A DNA stretch of 6,280 nucleotides, taken from NCBI GenBank assembly GCA_016282455.1, contig JAEEKM010000197.1, positions 1-6,280 of the forward strand, read 5' to 3'. This document shows positions 1-5,937 of the stretch, in pieces. The position numbers were made by a program, and so were the translations under genes. The stretch's first letter is position 1, and each line of letters starts with the position of its first letter. The notes under the pieces were generated by a model that saw nothing but the letters and a program-made list of their open reading frames with translations, had not been told where the DNA came from and did no database searches. The stretch comes from Treponema sp. GTDB taxonomy: Bacteria > Spirochaetota > Spirochaetia > Treponematales > Treponemataceae.

Positions 1-58
1 AAGCGAAGAGCAGCAGAATAAAACTGCAGATGCAATTGCCGCCCTCATGTCCCTGTAA
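1..58 (+). CDS. C-terminal tail of an unidentified protein (cut by window edge)
   Basis: An open plus-strand frame runs in from the left edge (first full codon at base 2) and stops at TAA 56-58, giving 18 codons ending in NKTADAIAALMSL. The Ala-rich, amphipathic-helix character is typical of a real protein C-terminus, and the position, ending about 20 bases before the stop of the convergent minus-strand gene, fits ordinary packing. The piece is too short to assign a family, and a chance open frame of this length cannot be excluded. Confidence 0.4.
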   Translation, partial: SEEQQNKTADAIAALMSL

Positions 59-78
59 TCATAAAATCAGTTAAAAAA

Positions 79-669
79 CTAAATGTAAAAACCAAAAACA
101 AAATGAAGGGCATAAACAAAAAAGTCAGACCCGTATAAAAAAGCGTTGCCCACATTGAATCCGCCGCCAAGATAGATTTTTGCTTTTTCAGGTGCAGGGC
201 GGTAAATTAAATCCAGACTGTAAATGGCAACCGGAGAAAAATAAGTTTTGTCTACGTTTTTCCACTCGCTCACATCATAGATTGTAACGGGGTACATAAA
301 AAGTCCTGCATCCAGAGTATTTGTAAGGGCAAGACTGGATCCTGAAGGAAATGTGCAGAGGGTGTAAGAGGCACTTCCGTTTACCGTAAACATGCGGAAA
401 GGCCAGGGAACAAAAGCGCCGCCAAGACCAAATGCCCACCTGCCCTCATCCTCAGAAGGGAAAATATATCTTGCACGAAGTGGTCCTGCTGCAAAGTATG
501 GAAGAAACAAAGAATAGGTGTCGTGGTCATCAAGGGGAATTTCTGTAAGACCTAAGGTCATTGCAAGCGGAGTTTCAATTTCAACTCTGGGAGAAGGAAG
601 TGAAAAGACAGGACTTACTGTCAAAATCAAAAACAAAATAAAAAGCTTAGTATTCCAAAGATGCCGCAT
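79..669 (-). CDS. Putative secreted/outer-membrane protein of unknown function
   Basis: I do not recognise the family. The 196-residue product starts with a classical Sec signal peptide: basic n-region MRHLWNTK, hydrophobic core around residues 9-22, and likely signal peptidase I cleavage after VFS near residue 23. There is no lipobox Cys. The mature part has no long hydrophobic helix but many short stretches rich in Gly and aromatic residues that could alternate as beta-strands (AFGLGGAFV 79-87, KIYLGGGFNVG 164-174). It ends in an aromatic-rich strand (FVYALHFVFGFYI) reminiscent of the C-terminal strand of outer-membrane barrels. I infer a small barrel or surface-associated protein. The ATG at 669-667 is supported by an AGGAAG ribosome site 6 bases upstream. 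It lies 10 bases after the oxidoreductase stop, so it is probably the last gene of the purB operon. Real coding sequence is likely; the function is open. Confidence 0.75.
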   Translation of the reverse strand: MRHLWNTKLFILFLILTVSPVFSLPSPRVEIETPLAMTLGLTEIPLDDHDTYSLFLPYFAAGPLRARYIFPSEDEGRWAFGLGGAFVPWPFRMFTVNGSASYTLCTFPSGSSLALTNTLDAGLFMYPVTIYDVSEWKNVDKTYFSPVAIYSLDLIYRPAPEKAKIYLGGGFNVGNAFLYGSDFFVYALHFVFGFYI

Positions 670-675
670 AAAGTG

Positions 676-681
676 CTTCCT
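676..681 (-). promoter_or_regulatory. Ribosome binding site of the 79-669 gene
   Basis: The minus strand reads AGGAAG here, 6 bases before the ATG at 669. The site overlaps the TAG stop codon (682-680) of the upstream oxidoreductase gene, which suggests re-initiation or coupled translation. It also settles the start codon of the downstream gene. Confidence 0.6.
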
Positions 682-1789
682 ATAATTTTTCTTTTATTTC
701 CTCAAGCACGGCAAGTGCATTTATGCCAGTCTGCAAAGTGGAACGAAGGGCTTTTTTTCCGTCAAGAAAATCAACCGCATTCTGAACCATATTTGAAAAA
801 TAAAGGGTCTTCTTTGGAGGCTTTACGTTTTTGTCAGAGACAAGAGAATAAAAACCTGTGTAAAGGGAAGACTTTTCTCTTTTGTAAAACTTAAGGAAAC
901 CGTTTCCAATACAAACCCGTCCCTCTGTTCCTGTAATTGTAATTTCAAAACCAAAATAACGGGAACGTCCGCTCATGGTAAGGGTAACGTCGGGGCAGAT
1001 GTCTGTTTTGTAATGGGCAGAAAGCTGGCGGACTACACCTTTTGAGTCCCTGTAAATTCCGCTCATGACAGGATTGTTAAGGAGAGTGTTTATTGTAGTT
1101 ACACTTCCGTTCTGCTTCATGGCTTTGTTTAAAAGACCGCCGTCTGGTGGAGTAAGTTCCCGGGTTGTAGAAGGTTCTCCTTCCGGCTCTAAGAAAAATA
1201 AAACTGCATCAACTAAATGAGTTCCGTCGTGAATAAGACTGTAGGCACCGGAGTTTTCTTCTGCGGGGTTGTAAACGGCAAGACTTGAAAAAAGTTCTGC
1301 GTGTATGCTCTGAAGTTCACCAATCTGGGAAAGATATTTTTTTGCAAGAATGTAGTCTTCGGCAAAGCGCCGCTCATGATTTACAAGAACAGGCACTCCG
1401 CTGCGTTCAGACACTTTTTTTATACGAAGGGCTTCCTCCATGTTAAGGGCAACCGGTTTTTCCAGAATCACCAGTTTGGGCATGGAAGCAAGTGCATTCA
1501 CCGCCTCTTCCATGTGGGAACTTTCGTTAACCGCAATGGTGATGATGTCCAGTTTCTGCCTTGCATAAAGGTTGGCTGAATCTTTGTAGACAAGGGCTTT
1601 TTTATTAGCCTCATGCCAGGTTTTAAGGGCAAATTCATCCGTGTCACAGCCTGCAACAATTTTTACACGCCAGTTGTCGTTCAACGCCATGGTGTGACTT
1701 GCAGGCTGTTCACGTTTTTTATCAAGCCCTAGAGAATAACCGATTCTTCCGCAGCCAATAAGTGCCGCTTCGTAAATTTTATGTGGCAT
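680..1789 (-). CDS. Gfo/Idh/MocA-family NAD(P)-dependent oxidoreductase
   Basis: The 369-residue product has the two-domain layout of this family. The N-terminal Rossmann fold carries the nucleotide motif IGCGRIG (11-17, GxGxxG). An acidic residue ends beta-2 (AGCDTDE, D49), which by family knowledge favours NAD(H) over NADP(H). The family signature EKP is at 110-112 with the expected catalytic Lys111, and the C-terminal alpha/beta domain carries HDGTHLVD (187-194), whose His residues sit where the family has active-site residues. The tail (LRSTLQTGINALAVLEEI) matches the usual C-terminal helix. Length is normal. Members oxidise or reduce sugars, inositols and related polyols in the cytoplasm; the substrate cannot be read from the sequence. 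The ATG at 1789 lies 13 bases after the purB stop. The only purine run, AGGG, directly abuts the ATG, so initiation may depend on translation of purB. The family is secure; the physiological role is unknown. Confidence 0.93.
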   Translation of the reverse strand: MPHKIYEAALIGCGRIGYSLGLDKKREQPASHTMALNDNWRVKIVAGCDTDEFALKTWHEANKKALVYKDSANLYARQKLDIITIAVNESSHMEEAVNALASMPKLVILEKPVALNMEEALRIKKVSERSGVPVLVNHERRFAEDYILAKKYLSQIGELQSIHAELFSSLAVYNPAEENSGAYSLIHDGTHLVDAVLFFLEPEGEPSTTRELTPPDGGLLNKAMKQNGSVTTINTLLNNPVMSGIYRDSKGVVRQLSAHYKTDICPDVTLTMSGRSRYFGFEITITGTEGRVCIGNGFLKFYKREKSSLYTGFYSLVSDKNVKPPKKTLYFSNMVQNAVDFLDGKKALRSTLQTGINALAVLEEIKEKL

Positions 1790-1802
1790 CCCTGTGTCTG
1801 CT

Positions 1803-3224
1803 TTATTTCATCAGTTCAGCGTACTTCTTTGCAATGCGCCTTGATTTTTCTGCAGCAAGTCCATGGTAACGGGCAGGATCTTCAAAGAAGGTAGAGGGAT
1901 TTTCAACGCCAAGTTTTTCAAGCTGGGCAGTGATTTTTTCATAGGCTTCTGTGTGAGTTTTCAAAACTTCAAAGAAAGTCTTTCCTGTTTTTTCAGCCTC
2001 AAGTGTAATTTTGCGGATAACTTCGTGTCCATCGTTTACACCTGCTTCACCAAGAAGAATGTAGGCAGGTTCTGCAAGAACACCACCCTTAACTTTTCCA
2101 CCGGCAGATGCAAGATTTTTTGCCATGTTCTCGCGGTCAGCCTGAAGTCCGGAAACAACACTGTCCATGCGGGCAACTGCCATGGTAAAGCCTGACACAT
2201 AGTCTGCAATAAAGCGCTGGCTTGCACTGTTGGTAAGGTCACGCTGATGTTCTGAAATCTGATCCATATAGAAAGTCATTACACGGGGGCACATAGCCTT
2301 CCACAAAGACTTTACGTGTTCGGAGTTCCAGGGGTTGCGCTTCTGGGGCATGGTAGAAGAACCCACCTGTGTGCTTGCAAAATACTCAAACACTTCACCA
2401 ATTTCGCTTCTCTGAAGGTTGCGAAGATCATCGGCAAGATTTGCAATTACACCAAAGGCAACGTTCATCTCAAGAAGCAGGCGGAGAAGATATTCAGGTT
2501 CCACAAGCTGATTTGAATATTCACTGGGCTCAAGTCCAAGGAAACCAAGATAGGTGCGTTCAAGTTCTTCAGGGTCTTTTACAATCATGGAAGGACCATT
2601 GTATGAACCTACGGGACCTGCAAGTTTTCCCTTAAGCTGATTTGAAAGTTCCTCAATGCGGAGAATGGATTTTCCAAGGCGGGAAACAAATTCTGCAATG
2701 CTCCAGCCAAAGGTAATGGGAACTGCATGCTGACCGTGGGTGCGTCCAACCTGTGGAGTTTCGGCCTCTCTGTCTGCAATTTCACAAAGGTGTTTTTCAA
2801 GGGACTTTAATTCAGGAAGAACAACATTCTGGGTAACATCCCTCATGCGGCAGCTTAAAGCAGTGTCAAGAATATCAACACTTGTTGCACCGAGGTGAAC
2901 GTAAGGTCCAATGTCGGCGGGAACCTTTTTCTTCATCACATTCACAAGAGCACGGATGTTGTGCTTGGTCTTCTCTTCCTCGGCATAAACTTCTTCGGGG
3001 TCAATGTTTACTGCAACCTCGTCGAGTTTTTTTGCAAGTTCATCAGTGAGTTCGCCGCGAAGCTTAAGGTGAGCCTTTACCAGGGCAGCCTCTGCCTTTG
3101 CACAGCTTCTAATGCTTGCTGATTCAGAAATATATGAAGAGAGTCCTTCAAACGCAGCCGCCTCTGAAAGTGAATAGCGGTGGTCAATACAAGAAAGGTT
3201 ATCAAAAATGTTACGTGTTTCCAT
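1803..3224 (-). CDS. purB: Adenylosuccinate lyase
   Basis: PurB cleaves SAICAR to AICAR and adenylosuccinate to AMP, each releasing fumarate, in cytoplasmic purine synthesis. The 473-residue product shows the fumarase/aspartase superfamily blocks in order: HLGATSVDI (110-118), RTHGQHA (161-167, with the conserved catalytic His163), a long helical core with NLADDLRNLQRSE (262-274), and the signature loop GSSTMPQKRNP (288-298) carrying the flexible-loop serine used as general base. ISEHQRDLTNSASQR (323-337) follows. The segment AGPVGSYN (202-209) departs somewhat from common PurB forms but keeps the Gly-Gly spacing. Length fits the family. I chose the ATG at 3224 (METRNIF). The frame is open to a TTG at 3260, but that would add 12 unconserved residues (NSICFYYKI...) and would overlap the promoter. 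First gene of the probable purB-oxidoreductase-membrane protein operon. Confidence 0.95.
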   Translation of the reverse strand: METRNIFDNLSCIDHRYSLSEAAAFEGLSSYISESASIRSCAKAEAALVKAHLKLRGELTDELAKKLDEVAVNIDPEEVYAEEEKTKHNIRALVNVMKKKVPADIGPYVHLGATSVDILDTALSCRMRDVTQNVVLPELKSLEKHLCEIADREAETPQVGRTHGQHAVPITFGWSIAEFVSRLGKSILRIEELSNQLKGKLAGPVGSYNGPSMIVKDPEELERTYLGFLGLEPSEYSNQLVEPEYLLRLLLEMNVAFGVIANLADDLRNLQRSEIGEVFEYFASTQVGSSTMPQKRNPWNSEHVKSLWKAMCPRVMTFYMDQISEHQRDLTNSASQRFIADYVSGFTMAVARMDSVVSGLQADRENMAKNLASAGGKVKGGVLAEPAYILLGEAGVNDGHEVIRKITLEAEKTGKTFFEVLKTHTEAYEKITAQLEKLGVENPSTFFEDPARYHGLAAEKSRRIAKKYAELMK

Positions 3225-3231
3225 GGGCAGT

Positions 3232-3260
3232 ATTTTATAGTAAAAACAGATTGAATTCAA
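3232..3260 (-). promoter_or_regulatory. Predicted sigma70-type promoter of the purB operon
   Basis: On the minus strand TTGAAT (3260-3255, four of six matches to TTGACA) is followed after exactly 17 bases by TAAAAT (3237-3232, five of six to TATAAT). An overlapping alternative -10, TATAAA at 3239-3234, would have a 15-base spacer. The expected transcription start is near 3225, one base from the purB ATG at 3224. No Shine-Dalgarno sequence is present (the bases before the ATG are CTGCCC), so a leaderless or nearly leaderless transcript is predicted. Confidence 0.5.
3251..3260. repeat. 10-base perfect palindrome in the divergent control region
   Basis: TTGAATTCAA is its own reverse complement. 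It is flanked by CAG on the left (3247-3249, with one extra A at 3250) and CTG on the right (3261-3263), giving an imperfect longer dyad. It covers the predicted purB -35 box. It could be an operator half of some regulator, or a chance AT-rich palindrome. Confidence 0.3.
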
Positions 3261-3272
3261 CTGTGCATTATC

Positions 3273-3301
3273 TTAACTAAAGTAAGATTTATTGCTATAT
3301 T
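3273..3301 (+). promoter_or_regulatory. Predicted sigma70-type promoter of clpS-clpA
   Basis: TTAACT (3273-3278, four of six to TTGACA), a 17-base spacer, then TATATT (3296-3301, five of six to TATAAT); TATTAT at 3298-3303 is an overlapping alternative. The start of transcription is expected near 3308-3310, which coincides with the clpS ATG at 3309. The bases before the ATG (TATTCCTC) contain no Shine-Dalgarno site. The two predicted -35 boxes of the divergent promoters are about 12 bases apart. Confidence 0.5.
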
Positions 3302-3308
3302 ATTCCTC

Positions 3309-3611
3309 ATGGCACAGACGGAATTAAAAGATAAAACCGAAGAAAATATAAAAGTTCAGCGTCCCAAAGGACATAAGGTAATTCTCTGGAATGATGATTT
3401 TACCCCCATAGATTTTGTCTGGGAAGTACTGCAGGATATTTTTCGAAAGACAAGGGAAGATTCTGTAATGATTGCTTCACAGGCTCAGAAAAACGGTTCC
3501 TGCACGGTGGGCACTTACACTCTGGACATGGCAACCACACTCACGGAAGCGGCAAAAAACATGTCACAAAACGCAGGATTCCCCCTCACCTTTTCTGTAC
3601 AGGATGAATAA
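3309..3611 (+). CDS. clpS: ATP-dependent Clp protease adaptor ClpS (variant binding pocket)
   Basis: ClpS binds proteins with destabilising N-terminal residues and delivers them to the ClpA N-domain for ClpAP degradation. The 100-residue product aligns without gaps to E. coli ClpS (106 residues, offset 6) from the core onward: YKVILVNDDYTP matches HKVILWNDDFTP (22-33), DFVWEVLQ (35-42) is the first helix, then GTYTLDMA (68-75) and FPL (91-93). Residues 1-20 form a shorter, charged N-terminal extension of the kind that engages the ClpA pore. Asn28, Asp29 and Asp30 match E. coli Asn34, Asp35 and Asp36. His66, the other residue contacting the substrate alpha-amino group, is Gln60 here (CAG at 3486-3488). 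Gate residue Met40 is Ile34, and pocket residues Met62 and Val65 are Ala56 and Ala59; Leu99 is kept as Leu93. Lys84 at the ClpA interface is Leu78. The fold and its clpA neighbour make the family call firm; canonical N-degron specificity is uncertain. E. coli numbering is from memory. Confidence 0.93.
   Translation: MAQTELKDKTEENIKVQRPKGHKVILWNDDFTPIDFVWEVLQDIFRKTREDSVMIASQAQKNGSCTVGTYTLDMATTLTEAAKNMSQNAGFPLTFSVQDE
3601..3604 (+). promoter_or_regulatory. Ribosome binding site of clpA inside the clpS end
   Basis: AGGA lies 6 bases before the clpA ATG at 3611, within the last codons of clpS. With the one-base TAATG stop/start overlap it indicates coupled translation of the adaptor and its unfoldase. 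Confidence 0.5.
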
Positions 3612-5911
3612 TGAACAGAACAAATCAGCTTACTTCACTCATAGAAGATGCACTTTATTTTGCAGAGCAATCCCATCACGACTACTGTACGCCAGAACAT
3701 CTGCTTCACGTTTCCATACAGCAGCCCGCAGTTTCCATGCTGCTTGAAAAATCAGGTGCTGACCTGGAAAAAATAAAGGCAGAACTCAAAACTTTTTTTA
3801 CAGAACAGATGATTGCCACAGAAGAGGCCTGGTGCAGAAAACTTTCTTTTCAGATGGGTGCACTTTTAGCAGGAGCGGAATTTAATGCGGCAGCTTCCGG
3901 AAGGACAAGCGTTGGAATAGATGATGTACTCGTGCAGATGATGGATCTTTCTGACAGCTGGTGTGCCTACATTCTGCAGAACAGCGGCGTAAAAAAAATC
4001 CGCCTCATGGAAACAATCACAACAATAAGAAGAAATTCTACGCTGGAAAAAGAAGCAGACCTTTCGGATGATGAATTGCTGAAGGGTTTAGATGACTTTG
4101 ATTTTATGTCCGACTTAATCCCGGATGATATGCTTTCGGAAGATACCAGTATTCCTGCCCTTGAAAAATATGCCGTAAACCTTACGCAAAAAGCAAAAGA
4201 CGGAGAATTGGATCCTCTCATAGGAAGGGAAGAAGAACTGGACAGAACCATGCAGGTTTTATGCAGGCGAAAGAAAAACAATCCCCTTCACGTGGGGGAC
4301 CCTGGAGTTGGAAAAACTGCAATCACAGAAGGACTTGCACAAAAAATCGTTGAGGGCTCGGTACCTGAACTTTTAAAAGACAGCGAGATTTTTGCTCTGA
4401 ACATGGGGGCCCTTATTGCCGGCACTCAGTACAGGGGTGACTTTGAAGCAAGACTCAAGCGGGTAACTGATGAACTTCTGGAAAAGAAAAATGCAATTCT
4501 TTTTATTGATGAGATTCACACAATTATCGGAGCGGGAACAGGAACAAGCGGAACCCTTGATGCCGCAAACATTTTAAAACCCGTACTCACAAGCGGAAAA
4601 GTAAGATGCATAGGTTCTACAACTTTTGAAGAATACACAAAGTATTTTGAAAAAGACCGGGCACTTTCCCGCCGCTTTCAGAAAATAGACATTCTTGAAC
4701 CGGGCAGGGAGGACACTTTAAAAATCTTAACAAGACTAAAAAAACATTACGAAGAGTTTCATAAAGCCCGTTACACAGACGAAGCGATTGAAAGTGCAAT
4801 TGATTTATCCATACAGCACCTTGCAGAAAGAAAACTTCCGGATAAAGCCATTGACATAATTGATGAAGCAGGAGCCTGGTGCAGACTTCATGCAGAAAAC
4901 AAAGATGAGGAAATTACAATAGATGTCCCCGTCATAAGAAAAATCACTTCCCGCATGGCAGGTATTCCGCTTGAAGAAGTTACACAGTCCGAAGTGGAAA
5001 AGCTAAAGGGTCTCGAAGAAAACTTAAAGAAAAAAATATTCGGTCAGGACAAGGCCGTTAAGGCAGTATCTCTTGCAGTAAAAAAATCGCGTGCAGGATT
5101 CAGAAACATAGAAAAACCGGAAGCAGTATTTCTTTTTGTCGGTCCTACAGGAGTTGGAAAAACAGAACTTACAAAAATTCTTGCCCAGACTCTGGGAGAA
5201 AAACTTCTGCGCTACGACATGAGTGAATACCAGGAAGCATATACTGTGAGCCGTCTGATTGGTTCCGCCCCGGGTTACGTGGGTTATGAAAACGGAGGCG
5301 TTCTTACAGAAGAAGTACGCAAAGCCCATCATGCAGTTATTCTTTTTGACGAGATAGAAAAAGCTCACCCTTCCATTTTTAATCTTTTACTGCAGGTAAT
5401 GGATTACGGAACCCTCACTGACAGTCAGGGAAGAAAAGCGGATTTTAGAAACAGCATAATCATCATGACAAGCAACGCAGGAGCAAGTGAACTTTCTGCT
5501 GGAAAAATCGGCTTCAGCGGAAAAACGGAAAACTTTAACGAGGCAAGTGCTACACTAAAAGAAGCAGTAAACAGAACCTTTACCCCGGAGTTTAGAAACA
5601 GACTGGATGCAGTAATTACCTTCGGAAATCTTCCGAGAAACATTGTCCTGGACATTGCAAAAAAAGAAGTCTCCCTTGTAAAAGAAAGGCTTCTTGCAAA
5701 AAAAGTAATTCTCGAAGCAGAAGATGCAGTGATTGAAAAAATTGCAGACGAAGGATACAGCCCGGAGTTTGGTGCAAGAAATATTTCCCGCACCGTGGAA
5801 GAAAAAATCTTCCTGCCTCTGGTTGATGAAGTTCTCTTCGGAAAACTTTCTGCGGGTGGAAAAGTAAAGGCTGTACTGAAGGAAGGAAAAATAGAATTTA
5901 TTTTTAACTAA
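3611..5911 (+). CDS. clpA: ATP-dependent Clp protease ATP-binding subunit ClpA
   Basis: A hexameric AAA+ unfoldase that feeds substrates into the ClpP chamber. The 766-residue product is close to E. coli ClpA (758). Domains in order: Clp_N double repeat (about 1-145, with CTPEHLL 26-32); an acidic linker (146-180, 14 acidic against 2 basic residues); D1 with Walker A GDPGVGKT (229-236), pore loop GTQYRGDFE (271-279), Walker B ILFIDEIH (296-303) and arginine-finger segment ALSRRFQKI (351-359); D2 with Walker A GPTGVGKT (511-518), pore loop GYVGYENGG (555-563), Walker B VILFDEIEKAH (576-586), FTPEFRNRLD (657-666) and sensor-2 GAR (721-723). There is no coiled-coil middle domain, which rules out ClpB and ClpC. 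The loop KIGF (632-635) is the IGF/IGL-type ClpP-docking motif, so it should work with ClpP, which is not in this window. All ATPase residues are intact. The ATG at 3611 overlaps the clpS stop by one base. Confidence 0.97.
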   Translation: MNRTNQLTSLIEDALYFAEQSHHDYCTPEHLLHVSIQQPAVSMLLEKSGADLEKIKAELKTFFTEQMIATEEAWCRKLSFQMGALLAGAEFNAAASGRTSVGIDDVLVQMMDLSDSWCAYILQNSGVKKIRLMETITTIRRNSTLEKEADLSDDELLKGLDDFDFMSDLIPDDMLSEDTSIPALEKYAVNLTQKAKDGELDPLIGREEELDRTMQVLCRRKKNNPLHVGDPGVGKTAITEGLAQKIVEGSVPELLKDSEIFALNMGALIAGTQYRGDFEARLKRVTDELLEKKNAILFIDEIHTIIGAGTGTSGTLDAANILKPVLTSGKVRCIGSTTFEEYTKYFEKDRALSRRFQKIDILEPGREDTLKILTRLKKHYEEFHKARYTDEAIESAIDLSIQHLAERKLPDKAIDIIDEAGAWCRLHAENKDEEITIDVPVIRKITSRMAGIPLEEVTQSEVEKLKGLEENLKKKIFGQDKAVKAVSLAVKKSRAGFRNIEKPEAVFLFVGPTGVGKTELTKILAQTLGEKLLRYDMSEYQEAYTVSRLIGSAPGYVGYENGGVLTEEVRKAHHAVILFDEIEKAHPSIFNLLLQVMDYGTLTDSQGRKADFRNSIIIMTSNAGASELSAGKIGFSGKTENFNEASATLKEAVNRTFTPEFRNRLDAVITFGNLPRNIVLDIAKKEVSLVKERLLAKKVILEAEDAVIEKIADEGYSPEFGARNISRTVEEKIFLPLVDEVLFGKLSAGGKVKAVLKEGKIEFIFN

Positions 5912-5937
5912 AACCACTTCAGTTTGCGTGAAGGGTT
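5912..5937. terminator. Possible hairpin between convergent clpA and birA stops
   Basis: AACC-A-CTTCA (5912-5921) can pair with TGAAGGGTT (5929-5937) to form a 9-base-pair stem with A5916 bulged and a 7-base loop. It spans the 7-base gap and the birA stop, just after the clpA stop. No run of T follows on either strand, so it is not a textbook intrinsic terminator. It may act weakly in both directions or protect the 3' end. Confidence 0.3.

Noticed and set aside
69..80. AGTT-AAAA-AACT small inverted repeat between the convergent ends near the left edge
   Set aside because: A stem of only four weak pairs and no usable U-run in context; expected by chance in AT-rich DNA.
661..894. Plus-strand open frame over the end of the oxidoreductase gene
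   Set aside because: It lies antisense to a well-supported coding region, and its product (Lys, Gln and Asn rich with no motifs) looks like a shadow of that codon use.
3225..3260. Extended purB start at TTG 3260 adding 12 residues
   Set aside because: TTG is a rarer start, there is no ribosome site, the extra residues do not resemble PurB N-termini, and the segment holds the best promoter match.
4286..4291. His227 before the first ClpA Walker A (NPLHVGDPG, against NPLLVGES in E. coli)
   Set aside because: It looked like an odd substitution, but the P-loop itself is intact and I believe similar His-containing variants occur in other ClpA proteins; not strong enough to report as unusual.
5555..5917. 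Long minus-strand open frames inside clpA
   Set aside because: They are antisense to the conserved D2 and C-terminal domains; the products are Phe-rich and low in information, as expected from reading GAA/AAA codons backwards.
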